The notes below the pieces were generated by a model. The model was not told the origin of the DNA, did not search any database, and was given only the letters and a program-made list of their open reading frames with translations. A stretch of DNA of 64,000 nt from Lentinus brumalis (lineage: Eukaryota > Basidiomycota > Agaricomycetes > Polyporales > Polyporaceae), in contig MARA01000005.1 in the NCBI GenBank assembly GCA_001792895.1, positions 1,922,001 through 1,986,000 of the forward strand, read 5' to 3'. The position numbers and the translations under genes were made by a program. Of this stretch, positions 18,107-30,229 are shown piece by piece (positions within the stretch are counted from its first letter, which is position 1; every line of letters begins with the position of its first letter).

Positions 18107-19318
18107 CCCTCTTACTCGAGTCTCCTGTCCCGAACTCGGGATCTTAGGACTTTGGAATGTATACTCGTATTCTTGACCGCCCAGTGTGCTCTCATAGGTT
18201 GCAGCATATCCTACATCATCCAATATTATCTGCACTTGAAGCCTATGAACCGATCATAGGCTTCGATGACAGAGTTTCCCGGTCGCAGTTCTATCACTTC
18301 ATTACAGCGTGGCCGGTTGCTGGCTGCGATCCATCCCGTGGTCAACTTCGGTCCGTAATACTTCCAAATATTCCTAGCTAGGGCCCCGGTGGATCATCGA
18401 ACGTACGTAGACGTACGTTTGCGCAATAAGCGCTCCGCGCGGAAGGCTACTGCTTTCTTGTTCGAGACGACACTGCTCTCGACTATTGACCATGACAATG
18501 ACTGCTACGCCGCCATGCAATGTATGCATCCCTCGCATCCCGACGCTACATAATCATCATTTCCCCGCATAGCAGTGCATAGCCCGGCCGGGTGGAACAC
18601 TTCGTCCGTACCGTCTCAGTGCGCGGCTGCAGTGCGGCAGGCGGTTCAATTCTCGCGCGCCATCTTCTATTACTTGGGTTTGATCGAAGGATGGGGTTGC
18701 GCACTTGAAGCAAGCCTATCACTGCGCCTGAGGAATGCCTCACCCCCAGTTGTAGTGAGTAGTCCGGCGACGAAGATATTCTTGCACTGACCGCAATCCC
18801 AGCCTCGTGCTTACTCGCGGCTGCGCGCAACTCGGCCTCACTTGGATTTTGGCTCGATGTCTGCTTCGACATCTGTCGTGTTGCAGAACCTCGCCATGAC
18901 GTTCGGGACGGAAGACAATGACAATGACATGGCAGTGGGCACTGCGCGGACTGATTCCATCAAAGTCATGATTTGGCGTCAATCGCCTCTCGACCATCTC
19001 CTTATAACCACCGAGGCGGCGAAGACCGCAACGACCGGACGGCATCGCGCCTCCACGCCCTCTGTCTGCTCTCCGCTGTTCGAAATTTCGACTCCTAGAC
19101 GCGTTCCCCCTTTCTGTTTCTTTGTACGGTTTGGCTCGGTCTGAGGCGAGGAGCGCACCATCAAACCCTCCTTGACCGTCACTGCTCACTACTTACTTAC
19201 TCCGTCACCATTCGGCGCCTCCACTGCAAGGCGATACCAATTCATCAAGAAACTCAAGGTTCCACACGACTTCGTTCGACGATCTCTATTCCGTCCACCT
19301 TTACTCGGAATTTACAAC
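18107..19318. other. Intergenic, no gene supported
   Basis: About 1.2 kb without a convincing reading frame. It includes a short perfect inverted repeat at 18400-18419 and presumably the promoter of the next gene. Confidence 0.45.
18400..18419. repeat. Perfect short inverted repeat
   Basis: Arms aacgtacgt (18400-18408) and acgtacgtt (18411-18419) are separated by ag. It could be a DNA-binding palindrome or chance. Confidence 0.5.
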
Positions 19319-21332
19319 ATGCCAGGGCTGGCTATTCTTTCGCCCATCACCGAGTCGGAGGAATTGAGTAGTAGCAGTCCATACCGGGCGCGCTTTGGAT
19401 ATGCGCGCTACCCGGGACAGAGGTCTCCAAGTGCGTCCTTGATTCTATTGTCCCAATTGTCGCGTCCAGCTCATGCGTTGTGCTCGTCACAGTTGGCCCT
19501 CCGAGCCCATATTATAATGCGCGTGATGCTGGGGCAGGCCCCTCATCCGAGACCATGGACGACCTATGGATCTACGACTGCTACGTCTCCGAAGATGCGA
19601 CTTCCCCTGCAGGATATCCCCGCTCTCCCTCCACACCCTCACATAACCGGTCAATAAGCTTGCCGGTATCTACTGCGAACTTCGTCCCTCCCAATAACAT
19701 CCCCCTCGTCAAGGAGCCATCCCCATATCGACCTCTGGCTCAGAACGTCCCTCCTCGTCCTCCGAGAAGTCGAGATACAATCATGGAGTTAACAGAGAAC
19801 GAGTACAATGAGGCGAATCTCGGCCTTCCTACGATCGACACTGCGGTGTTCACTTCAACAGAGTTTCCAGAGTACTCCCCACTCGAGCAAGAAGCCTTCA
19901 GCATGCGGGAGGTCATCGACCAGCTTGCTGCAGCAGTGGATCAGTTCGACGGGCTGGAGTACGTCCTATCACGAGCTAGCGCAGTCGACCCGCCTCCGGA
20001 CATGGACGAAGACACTGTGTTCTGGTTCACGGAGGCGCTCAACCTGTTCGTCAGCGATTGCACCGAAGTCGCGCTTGACCTCATGCAGTTCAGCGAGTTC
20101 GTAGAAGCGCTGCTCATGGGCGAAACGGAGCGCTCAACACTACCCGTCCGAACGCTTCCTCGTGCGTCTTTCTCAGAGCAGGAATTGCAGGAGGTGCTGG
20201 GGTCTGCAGCCACTATCCAGGATTTTGAGATCGTGGAGGCCATGGCGGAGCTGGAGGCTGCTGTACCACCATCGCCTGGAGGACAGCAGCCCGCACGCGA
20301 ACGCCCACCATCCCTCACGCTCTCTACGAACGATGCTGTTCTGCTACAAGCCAATCCGCAACCGCGGTCGAGGTTGCAAAGCATGGGAGCGGTCGGGAGG
20401 TTCACTGAGCGGGCACCGTCGACAGTCAGTCCATCTTCGGCAGGAAGAGATCAGACAGCGAAGAAGCACCGGGCATATGTCATTTACGGAAATGTAGAGG
20501 TATGTTCCAGTGCACCCGTTTGTCTAACGCATCGTGCTCACATGCCTACAGGAGACTCCTGTTGAGGACAACTGGTCTGCGAAGAGCATCGTAGAATTCT
20601 CGTTCGGCGAGGAGGCCGAACAGGCACAGGTCCGTGAACGGTCACTCTACTGTCATGAAACGTACTCACGGTTCTCTGCAGAGCGCAGGCGTCGCTCGAC
20701 CCCGGCCGACTTCGGGACAAACTGTCATACCGCGGCCGCTCTCTTCGCCAGTTGCATTTGGCGGGAGGTCCTTTACCCGAGCCCGCCCACCATCGCTGAC
20801 GTTGGACAGTCCACGTTCGCCATCGAGCCATTCAGCCTCGAGTTCCGTTTCTTCCATCTTTTCTGCCCTTCCACGCTCGTCTTTCACGACCTCATCGTCC
20901 CCTCGCTCCTCGCCACGGCAGTCCCTCACCTCCGACAAGGGAGACAAGCCCCGGTTCCCAACATCATCTGTCAAGTTCAAGAAGATGTTCTCCAACATGT
21001 TGAAGAAGAAGGACGGTACCCCACGTGCGGCCGCATTACCCCTACGGCCCTTCGGAAGACGAACAGCAGGGACCGGCTCTATCGATGCCACGCTCTCTGC
21101 GCTTCATCTGTCCGGGATGTCCGCCGAATCCCCGCTGGCTCCAGACCGGGATCCCTTCGCAATGTCACCGCCTCCCTCAGCCTCCCTCCCCATCCAAATG
21201 CCCCCGGGCTTGCCTGCGGAACAGCTCGCGTTGAGTGGCTACTCAAGCATGTTCAATCCTTTGAAGGCAGCATCGCAATACCCCGCGCAGCCGCTCTTTG
21301 GAGGAGTCGGCCGCGAGCTTGAGAGTCCATGA
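19319..21332 (+). CDS. Ser/Pro-rich protein of unknown function
   Basis: I do not recognise the family. The start is the ATG at 19319 (MPGLAILSPITESEELSSSS). A first intron at about 19431-19492 (donor GTGCGT, acceptor CACAG) joins in phase to GPPSPYYNARDAG. The central part (about 19800-20250) is acidic and probably helical, with hydrophobic residues at regular spacing (SMREVIDQLAAAVDQF, FWFTEALNLFVSD). The flanking parts are Ser/Pro/Arg-rich and likely disordered. Two further introns (about 20500-20550 and 20630-20680) lead to a tail with SSVKFKKMFSNMLKKKDG, and the end is at 21332. The coding potential is good because the frame stays open across about 2 kb and all joins are in phase. Confidence 0.65.
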
Positions 21333-21801
21333 CTATGACCGCTACTTCCTACCTGTCATTTTGCATCCTTTGCGCTATCTATCCCGGTCACCTTCGCATG
21401 CCGCCATGTCTAGTCTTTGTCGCATTTCGCACTTGCCATTTGTATCGTTGCATCCATAGGATTTCACATCGTATTCGCTCACATGTTTTACATGTTGTAG
21501 TCTTACCTCCGGACTAAATTAAACATACAAAATGCGTAGCCGTGTCTCGCTGTGAGCTCATGCTACGTAGAGCCGCAACGACAGACACTGAGACATGTGT
21601 GAGATGAGGCTGCAGAGTGAAAACTATTTGGGCGCCTATCTCTGTCAAGCCCGGGATTCTCGGAAGTGATCGAGAGCTTTCGCCTCCGTGCACCTCCGTT
21701 GCCCAATCCCGACTGTTTCATTCTTTTCTTCCTCCCTCCTCTGTCTCGCTTTCAAAAGCTCGTCTGCCGGACTGACATATCACCTTCGACCGTTCGACAC
21801 C
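21333..21801. other. Intergenic between the unknown gene and HCCS
   Basis: Contains the 3' flank of the upstream gene and the promoter and 5' UTR of the HCCS gene. No other gene seen. Confidence 0.4.
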
Positions 21802-22724
21802 ATGGGCCAGACAGCATCGCAGTCCGTCTCCTCTGCGCCCGCCGCGCCAGCACGCTGCCCAATCGACCACTCCGCCTCACACCCGTCTGCCTCCTCCTCT
21901 TCCGGGCCAGCCAAATGTCCAATAGAGCACGACAAGTCCTCCACTTCTGCCGCAGCAAAAGCCCCGCACAATGTCCCATCGACCACGACGCTCTCAACCC
22001 TCTGAACCAGATGCCGACGCTCTCGCAAGCACCTGCCGCGCACCAAGCGGTCGCTCTCCCGACGGAGCGCGAGACGTCGACGATCCCGCGTGACGAGGGC
22101 GGCAAGTGGGAGTACCCGTCCCCGCAACAGTTCTACAACGCGCTCGTCCGCAAGGGGTGGGAGACCCCCGAGGAGCACGTCGAGACGATGGTTCATATTC
22201 ACAACTTCCTCAACGAGCAGGCGTGGCAGGAGATCCTCAAGTGGGAGCGCAAGGAGAATCCGTGAGTCGTTTTGTCTGCACTCTATGTTGCAGTGGTGTT
22301 ACAACAGAGACCTATGGCGCAGTGAAATTCAGCCCCAACTCGCACGCTTCAGGGGACGACCTGGCGAGCTCTCGCCCAAGGCGCGCTTCTGGCTGTTCGC
22401 TGGCTGGCTACTTCCTGCCCGCTTCAAGTATGTATCCATCCACAGATTGTCCCTGTACAGTCACATCTGACAAAGAGCCCTAGCACCGAACCGCCTTTCG
22501 ACCGACACGACTGGATTGTCCGTAGACGCGAAGGCGAAGAGGTTCGCTATGTAATCGACTACTACTCTGCGCCCCCGGAGCCCGACGGCTCGCCGGTCTT
22601 CTCTCTCGATGTCCGTCCGGCACTGGACAGCGTCGGCAGCATCAAGCAGAGGATAGCGGCCGCGACGGAGGAAGCCTGGGCATCGTTCCGCGAGAACAAT
22701 GCCCGGAATCAGGGCGCGCACTAA
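21802..22724 (+). CDS. Holocytochrome c synthase (cytochrome c heme lyase), with one apparent frame break
   Basis: Mitochondrial intermembrane-space enzyme that attaches heme covalently to apocytochrome c. The start at 21802 ([11 protein letters not shown]) is followed by CP-type heme-binding repeats (RCPIDHS, KCPIEHD, QCPIDHD). The conserved body follows: [33 protein letters not shown] sequence (written across 22110-22190), [16 protein letters not shown], an intron near 22262-22320, [17 protein letters not shown], a second intron, then [11 protein letters not shown] and the C-terminus ending NARNQGAH. The ATG frame would stop at 22005; the catalytic part continues in another frame. One extra A in the aaaa run at 21957-21960 restores continuity between the second and third CP repeats. 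It is most likely a sequence error. Confidence 0.85.
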
Positions 22725-23554
22725 TGTGCATACTCGCACTTCTCGATTCCCGCCTCCTTAGGCTTGCCTGTGTTTACTCGGGACCACGTCACCCGTTTCA
22801 CGATGACAATGACCGCATGCGCTCGAAGATTGTGTGTTCTTCGCTCCACTAGATGTATCGATGGCTCCTTCATAATACATCACCGTAATATAGATACTCT
22901 ACTTCGCTCTCGGTCACTTGTGAATAATGTGAGTACCCATAGGCTGCGCCACCATTGGTGCCATCGCGGGCTTCTGTCGTGTAACTTCAGGTGAATGCAT
23001 GCCATGCGTTCCATTGGGTACTAAGTATATTTTCGAATAGAGCAAGGTCTGTCGATCGCCTGCTCATGTACATCCGGGCTGCCAAAAGTACTACTCATAT
23101 CGAACTGCACTTCGCGCACGAGTCAATCGACTACCGCACTGTGCAACAATTTTGCGCGCATGTACTAAGTACTCGTCCCTGGCTACCTATGAACTACACT
23201 GCGCTGTGCATTGCAATGGTTGTGCGACATCAAGCATGCCTTCATTAATGTCATTAATGTCAAGACTGCGACGCCGCGAGTGGAGTAGAAGTCTATTGGC
23301 CTGCCCAGCCTTACGTAAGATGTGGTTAATATCAGCCAACTGCATGCAACGCGGCGGCATACATACCGTGTCCCGCATTAGTTTACCGGCCACATACCAG
23401 ACTGAGCGACGGCGAGCACAGCATGATATCCACTCCTACCCACTCAACCAGCACCGTCACTCGACTTGATTTTTATGAATTGCTGTCTGGACCATTTTTC
23501 TGTCGAAGTTACCGATTTGTGTGCAAGAGGTCGGAGGAATGGTGCGGCCACACA
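22725..23554. other. Intergenic between convergent HCCS and ETR1
   Basis: About 830 bp holding both 3' ends. No reading frame looks coding. Confidence 0.45.
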
Positions 23555-24978
23555 CTACAAGCGGAGGAGCACCTTCTTGCCAAAGCCCTGCTCCATTCTG
23601 ACAAAGGTCTCGCGCAAACGCTGCGTAGCGGCTTCGTCGCTCGTCTCGCTGGAGAGGTCCAGAATTTCGTGCTCGGGTTCCTTCAGCTGTTCACACACGG
23701 GAAGGACACATGTCAGCCAACTTCCAATCGAGAGGCATTGCACAAAGCACGGACCTTCAGGTCTGTGATGGTGCGCATGAGCTCTTCACGCTCCTGTCGA
23801 GAATGCTCGTTGTACCAGCGATTCTGCCAGTAGCCATGGGCGGTGAGGTTCTTGAAGATGAACGTGGACGTGGGGAGAGAGAGCGGCTGCTTGGACATGG
23901 CGCCGTACGAGACCAGGTGCGCGTTGTCTCCGAGGAGGCGCGTCATGGCGGTTGTGTCTTTACCGCCCACGCAGTTCAGCATGAGGCGGATGGGCTAGCG
24001 TACGGCTGTGAGCACATGGGGCGAAGTGCTGGGTGACATAGATGCTAACCCGGTCAGAAGTCCATTGCTTGACGTGCTTGGCGAGGCTCTTGTCTGCCAG
24101 CGCGTCATAGGTGAACACGTGCGTTGCGCCGAGCTCAGTGAGGGACGCGATGAGGTTGTCCAGGTCGGGTCTGTGTCGCTCAGTGAAGTGGGCTTCCCTA
24201 CAGCGTCTGGACACACCTTTTGCGGACGAAATTGATGGTCTTGAGGCCCTTGCGAGCAGCGATCTGAATGACTGCTTGGCCAACAGCACTGTTTGCGCCT
24301 GTGGGGACATTGAAATTATCGCATTGATTCGCAGCGAAAGGGTATACACGCACCATTTTGTAGCACCCAGTCGCCCTCCTTGAGCTCGACGAAGCTATGC
24401 AGCATATTATATGCAGTCGGAGGGTTGACCTTGGTTTCGAAGATCGTATCAGCACGTTGGTGTTGAAGAAGAGAACACCTCACAATTATAGTAGCAGCGT
24501 TGACATCGCTCAGGCCGCGAGAAGGTAGCTTGATGACATCCTGCGCTTGTATTACGCGGTGGGATGACCAAGTGCCAAATTGCGGCTTCCCAACCACGAT
24601 GCGGTCGCCCTTGCGAAGGCCCTGTACCGCCGTGCCGACGTCGACTACTTCGGCCACACCTTCGTTGCCTCCGACGAAGACTTGCTGCCCGGAGAGCTCA
24701 AGCTGCGCAGGCTTCACGGGGTACACTCCTTGTACAAGATTGATGTCAGATGGGTTGATGGGTGAGAGATGGAAGCGGATGGTCACTGAGTCCGAGGGAG
24801 GTGGGGGTAGGGGATCGTATGACTGAACCCGGAGGACATCTGCAGGGTTGCCGGTCTCCGTGTAGACAACTGCTCTATTGGCGAAGCAAGCGGGAGAAGT
24901 CGAGAACGCATTCGCGCGTATTAGCAGTCTGAGCTGCGTGCAAGGACGCGTCAATCGTGTTGCAGTCTGGCGTAACAT
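23555..24978 (-). CDS. ETR1: Mitochondrial 2-enoyl thioester reductase (ETR1/MECR)
   Basis: NADPH-dependent trans-2-enoyl reductase of mitochondrial type II fatty acid synthesis, a medium-chain dehydrogenase/reductase. The protein starts MLRQTATRLTRPCTQLRLL (24978), an Arg-rich presequence without acidic residues. Landmarks are RAVVYTETGNPADVLRV, SPINPSDINLVQGVYP, NEGVAEVVDVG, the catalytic-Tyr region TAYNMLHSFVELKEGDWV, the nucleotide-binding segment NSAVGQAVIQIAARKG, and LMLNCVGGKDTTAM. The C-terminus is FGKKVLLRL with stop at 23555. About five introns. It is head to head with TIM44. Confidence 0.9.
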
Positions 24979-25164
24979 GACGGTCGACGTCAGGGCTAAG
25001 CCTAGATGACGTCCACAAAGCCCTAACCACAGAAACTTGCCATATGTGGCAGTATCTGTCACGTGCATTACGAGCGTCTACCTCCAGAATCTTTGCCAGA
25101 TGCTACGAGTGCAGTCGGCCACAGACGTTTACCCTTTCCTCCTCTCCGACCATCCCCATCCAGC
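24979..25164. promoter_or_regulatory. Bidirectional promoter of ETR1 and TIM44
   Basis: 186 bp between divergent start codons of two mitochondrial matrix proteins. Confidence 0.5.
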
Positions 25165-26817
25165 ATGCTTCCTCGTCACCTTCGCCGTGCGGTTGTAACC
25201 CCCGCTGCACCCGCTCAAATCCGCGCGCTCCTGCTCAGCAGACAGCGTGCGGTACCTCTTGCATTCCACCCAGCCCTCGCCGGAACACCCTCCGCGTCAT
25301 TCCATTCCTCCGCACGCCGCCAGAATAACGAACCTCCCAAGTCACCGTTCCAGACATTTGTGGAGGTACTCAGGGATGAGCTAAGGAAGAACAGGGAGCT
25401 GCAAGACAACGTCAAGCAGCTACAGGGAGATGTGGAGAAGCTCCAGGACTCGGAGGCTATGAAGCGTGCTAAGGAGGCGTATGAGCGGGCGAGGGTATGT
25501 CTGATTAATCGTCCATGAGAGAGAGATATGTCTGACTGCTATGTCATCTTGCAGTTGACGTCTAGCATCAAGGAGAACCCTCGACTGCGTGCCGCGGCCG
25601 AGGAGCTCCGCAAGGCTGGTATCAAGGTCGGGACGCGGTCGGGGAGGCCTTGAAGACCATGGAGGAGAGCGAGCTTGCGCGCGCGGTACGTGTATTTCTA
25701 CTTGTGTCGCTGCGTGTATGATGGACATATGCTCGTACAGATTTCCCGTGCCTCCGCCGCCGTGTCATCGACGATCGAGAAGACAACAGAGCCAATACGC
25801 AACACGGCTGCTTACAAGTCACTGTCAGAAACGATTGCGGACGCGTTGGACGACAGCGGAAGCGCGAAGCATGCTGGCTTTGAGGAGAAGGAGCTGCGGA
25901 GGAAGCGGCGGCAACTGCGTCTCGAGAAGGCCGGCAAGAACAGCATTGGCATCCGCACCAAGGCGAACCCTGAGGCCGGGCAGGCCATGGTCTTGCACAA
26001 AGACTCCCCCCGTCAGGAGAAATGGAACGAGCTGAAGGAGAAGAATCCGCTCTTCCGCTCGTTGGCGGAGCTCAAGCAGCAGTACGACGAGAGTGAGAAC
26101 CCGGTTGTGTCGTCGTTGCGGAGTGTCACGCAGACGATTGGCAGCTGGTTCGACGAGAACGAGAGCGCACAGGTGCAGCGGCTGATGAAGGCGATAGACC
26201 CCACGTTCAATATGGAGAGCTTTGAGCGTGAGCTTCGGGAGTACATCGTGCCCGAAGTCGTGGATGCATACCTCAGTGCGGACCGGGAGGCTTTGCAAGC
26301 ATGGTGCGGAGAGGCGGTGAGTACAGGCATCCGACGCACCGCGTAACTGGAACTCATGCATCGCATTGGCAGACGTATAATGTCCTGTGGGCGACTATGG
26401 AGCAGTATCTGAAGCAGGGTCTCGTCAGCGACAGCAAGGTCCTCGACATTCGACAAGTAGATGTAAGTAGCACGGTTGCGCGCTTGCAGATTGGTCGCTG
26501 AAACATCAGACAGGTATCCACGGGCAAGATCCTCGAAAATAACATTCCTGTGTTTGTCATCACGTTCGCGACACAGGAAATGCTCCTATTCCGGAACCCC
26601 AAGACGGGGGAGATTGTCGTCGGTGCTGAGGACCGCGTGGAACAGTGCCACTACGCTGCTGTCATTACACGACTGGAGGAAGAGCTCGATAACGAGCTCA
26701 CAGGTGGTTGGAAGATCATCGAGGTGAGTGGCCGCCCTGTCCAAATGGCGCGTGGGCCCAACGGTTTACTGACACCTATTCCAGATGGGACGGAGATCCG
26801 CCCGTCAATACATCTAG
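25165..26817 (+). CDS. TIM44: Mitochondrial import motor subunit TIM44, with one apparent frame break
   Basis: Peripheral inner-membrane protein that docks mtHsp70 at the TIM23 channel. The start at 25165 gives an Arg-rich presequence (MLPRHLRRAVVTPAAPAQIR), then a coiled-coil N-domain (FVEVLRDELRKNRELQDNVK), ENPRLRAAAEELRKAGIKVG, and the conserved C-terminal domain with RSLAELKQQYDESENPVV, SSLRSVTQTIGSWFDENE and VFVITFATQEMLLFRN. Introns lie near 25496-25554, 25686-25740, 26317-26372, 26464-26513 and 26724-26784; the stop is at 26817. After AGIKVG the frame would end at a TGA; one extra G in the ggg at 25630-25632 restores the family sequence into EALKTMEESELARA. The break is interpreted as a sequencing error. 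Confidence 0.9.
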
Positions 26818-27584
26818 TCCCACTCGCTCGTTGCACATACCCTCCGCACCCCTCCCGGCCCGTTGCTCAAAAGTGGCTATTGCCGCTCTTGCACTAATCG
26901 ACACGCATAACATGACGTCGCACTGACAACCCCCCACCGCTCACGCCCATATACATATATCTAAGTAGTGTACTTCCTCGTAATGCTCCGAGGCATGTAA
27001 TTTTGGACAGTAGACAGCGCGCGACGGCCCTTTTGGAGTTGGCTATTAGTGGGCTATTACGCAAATGTCATCACATAGAAGCACCCACTGTCACGTCTAG
27101 GCCTGGAGAGTTCATACTCTGTGTCGCCGGGGAGCTGGTACTGGTAGGCACGAACCAGAATGCTTCTGCCGTCCACTGCTCCACTGCATCCCTCTTGAAC
27201 GGATCGATTTGAATCGACGGACCTTCGGGCTGGAGTTCTGTGCTCGCTTGCATGGTCTGAGTGTTCGAGTCATTGTACAACCGCTCACCTCCGCTCACCG
27301 GTGCTCTAGCTGTGCATCCGCTTACCTCGGAATGTCCGTTGCATGCTCAGCACTCGATCGCTTCTCTAGCGATGGCGGCACCACTGCGTGTAAGTAATAG
27401 TCCTCCGACTTCTCGACTGGCGGCGTTGACGGACATGCTCCACGGGGCGGTCGGATCCCAAGATCGGTCTGTGTAGAGGGAGTTCAGCAATCCTCATGAT
27501 GGACGAACACGAAGGTCCAATGAAGGTCGACTCACCATTTGGCTGGAATTCAGCGATGCGGCTCTAGCGAATCTGTCGCAGGCC
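26818..27584. other. Intergenic, at most a weak minus-strand exon
   Basis: No firm gene. On the minus strand near 27240-27050 a short open stretch follows an acceptor-like site (ACAG at about 27237) and reads GRSILVRAYQYQLPGDTEYE before a stop. It has no clear 5' exons and is not called. Confidence 0.3.
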
Positions 27585-29088
27585 ATGGCCCTGACGCAAA
27601 CTGAAGTACAGGACGCACTCCAATTCGAGGCGTCCGATCTCAACGAAAATATCATCGATGCCGGTCTCCAGACGATGTTTTTGGGTAAGCCTTCCGTGGG
27701 CATCTATGGGGGCGTGACTGACCAGTACTGTGTACAGGACTTTTCACCGTCCTCGCGGCAGTCGCAGCGTATGTTCCCTTCTACGTCTGATTCACACCGT
27801 CCACAAGACGAAAACGCTCATATATCTCTCCTACCTGCTCTAGCTCGAAAGGAATCAAGCGAAGGGCGACCGCGATGATGCTTGCACCAATCGTCGCCAT
27901 GTGGACGACCACCCTCTCGTACTGGATTGCGACTCTCGTGGTCGCGGCGAAGCAATACATCGCCCTGCAGGACCTCACGTCAACTACTCTCGGGCAGATA
28001 ATCGGCATGCGGACCTGCCTGGGCTCTCTGGCCAGCTCTGACAGCCCAGCGAGCGAATGTCAGCTGGCGTCGATACAAGTCATGCCCGACAGCAGCAAGG
28101 CGTACGGCATCCAGGCGTGTACCGGTACCCTTGCGCTGACAGTGAACGTGGGTGGTTCAGGCACTCGTCGCGTTCGATCTTAACTCAGTCGGTGTGTGTC
28201 TAGGTCCTCTCTGCAGACTCGATCGTGTGGTGGCGGGCGTGGGCCCTCTGGCCGAACAGCCGGATCATCCGCTGGATCTGCATACTGATTTTCTTCGCCA
28301 ACTCCGGTACGTATGTCATTGCATGGTCCTGTTCATGTTCTTATTCTCACGTACCCAGTGCTGGGAACCATGGACACCGTCACCGCATGCATAGCTGACA
28401 CGAGTCACTACGAGGGGGGATCGCGTCCATAGGCGTGATCCTTCCTGGGGGCACCATCTTCAGCGGAGATGGCTGGGGCATCTTCGGCACGGTGTGTGAG
28501 CTCCTGACGAACGTAATTGCAACAATGTTGATTGCCTATCGCGCATGGTGCGTCTCTGCGCTGTGGAGGGAACCACGCACGAACTCACGCTCCGGGCTGA
28601 ACCTCCGGGGAGCACCGGCGCGTCATCTTGTCCTATCTGAGGGTATCCTCTCCGCGCGGCACGCAAGTCGAGCGCACGCTTGCGCTCCTTGTCGAGTCGG
28701 GTCTGCTGTACTGCGCACTCTTGGGTGAGTACTCTGCGGCTACTGCGTGAGACCCGCATCTGACGACTGCATCGCACAGGTTCTTTTGGTGGTATACGCA
28801 TGGCTTTATGGGATGCCCTCGCGCCAAGCGTCGGCGTTCGTGAACGAATCTCAATATGTGTTAGTCGGATGCGCCGTCCCCTCATCGTATGTCCGGTGTT
28901 ACAACACAGTCGACGGCACAGTCGCTCACGCCGCGCTGTCATCCATGCAGGGCATGTACCCGACCCTCGTCATCATCCTGTGCGCGCTCGAGAAGTCTCT
29001 CCACGACGACCTCGCCGACGACCAAGCACGCAACCCATCCCTTCCCGTATTCAATGTCCCGGGACCCCGGCATTACCAGGGGCTTTGA
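27585..29088 (+). CDS. Seven-transmembrane fungal membrane protein, one apparent frame break
   Basis: A multi-exon, hydrophobic protein of a family very abundant in Agaricomycetes and related to fungal receptor-like seven-TM proteins. The start at 27585 is MALTQTEVQDALQFEASDLN. TM segments are MMLAPIVAMWTTTLSYWIAT, VQALVAFDLNSV-like, SIVWWRAWALWPNSRIIRW plus ICILIFFANSVLG, GTVCELLTNVIATMLIAYRAW, VERTLALLVESGLLYCALL and LQVLLVVYAWLYG. The WWRAWALWP and AYRAW motifs are typical of the group. The C-terminus ends PGPRHYQGL (29088). Introns are 50-60 nt. The frame changes at the six-G run 28414-28419, where one more G would restore it. The ligand and function are unknown. Confidence 0.7.
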
Positions 29089-29564
29089 GTCCTCTAAGCT
29101 CTTGTTCAGACTCCGATTGTAACCGTGCTTTCATAGATGCGTAGTACGGCTACGGAGAGTACTTGGTAATAGTAGATGCCAGCCCGCCCTCGACATTCCT
29201 CTCAGCTTCACTCGAATTTAATACCTCTGCGGCTTGCGAAAGCATTCTTCTCCTCTTACGCAGGTTCCGGTCTTTGTAACTCGTTTCCTATGAATCCTCG
29301 AATGCGTCGAGACTCCGAATAACAGCGTGACCATTTTCTTTACCATTCTCGACGCCTGAGTACTCGTACACACATGCACCCCTACAGCTGCGTATGCGGG
29401 CTCCATCTATATCAGATCTAGACGAATGACCGGGCTCTGGTTTAGATTGGCGGACCCTCAGGCCCAGGCAACAGAAAACCTGCCGACTCACCACGAATTG
29501 TCAACCTCTGCCCTGAGGGCCTCGACGGCCTCCGCCGTAGTCGGCGGGTTAGCGAAGGAGGCCT
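29089..29564. other. Intergenic between convergent genes
   Basis: 3' flanks of the seven-TM gene and the small minus-strand gene. Nothing else seen. Confidence 0.4.
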
Positions 29565-29851
29565 CTACGAGCGGGGCGCAATAAGCCGTTTGTCTCGGGA
29601 GTTGAAGAGGCCGACCCAGTAGTGTCTCGGTGCGGCGGAATCCCGGCGAGAGCCGGGCTTGAGCCCGCCGAGCTGGGAGGTGTTGCCGTCGTGCACCGAT
29701 GCCCAGTTCGTGCCCCAGTCGAACTGCAACTGCTTGGTCTCGAGGATGTCGAGAGCCGCCCTGCATCGTTTCTTGTCAGCGTTCTAAAGGCGTTCGGATG
29801 AAAACATGAGCGGGAGATGTTAGGCTGGTAGGACGCACACTGAGGGGCATG
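29565..29851 (-). CDS. Small two-exon protein of unknown function (76 aa)
   Basis: Short gene assembled from the sequence: exon 1 is only 12 nt (29851-29840, MPLS), intron 29839-29784 (donor GTGCGT, acceptor TTTAG), exon 2 29783-29565. Exon 2 reads NADKKRCRAALDILETKQ, then LQFDWGTNWASVHDGN and a tail YWVGLFNSRDKRLIAPRS. A TATA box (TATAAG, 29898-29903 minus strand) lies 47 bp upstream of the ATG, supporting transcription. No family recognised; there is no signal peptide or membrane segment. The tiny first exon makes it easy to miss. Confidence 0.5.
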
Positions 29852-29897
29852 GCGAGTTCCGGATGTGCCGTGCGGAATGACTTGGCGGGGCCAGGGT

Positions 29898-29903
29898 CTT
29901 ATA
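29898..29903 (-). promoter_or_regulatory. TATA box of the small two-exon gene
   Basis: TATAAG on the minus strand, 47 bp before the ATG at 29851. Confidence 0.4.
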
Positions 29904-30229
29904 CGCTCTGCAAGGCCTCACCCACCTCGTGACGAACAGCTTCCCACAACCGGGGTACGGTACCACCGGTATCTTCTATGACACAAGTCATGGAAGACGA
30001 AGGAGCCTGACATGGTCTGGGTGCGCAAAAATACATGTCATGGCTGAGAAGTCATTGAGAACTAGCCCTTCGGAAACTCAAAGATCGTCACCGGTTGGCC
30101 TAGCCGTACGCTGTTGCGGCGAAGTTCGCCGATTGTACAGGGCAGTGACTGAAGAAGTGCAAAGTGAGTTCAGTCAATCATGAGTTGACAGGACAAGAGC
30201 AAGGACGCATACAGCCACCGGTAGGACGC

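Noticed and set aside
21936..21955. 20-nt GT...AG stretch that would repair the HCCS frame
   Set aside because: Far shorter than functional spliceosomal introns; the same type of frame break elsewhere is explained by homopolymer deficits.
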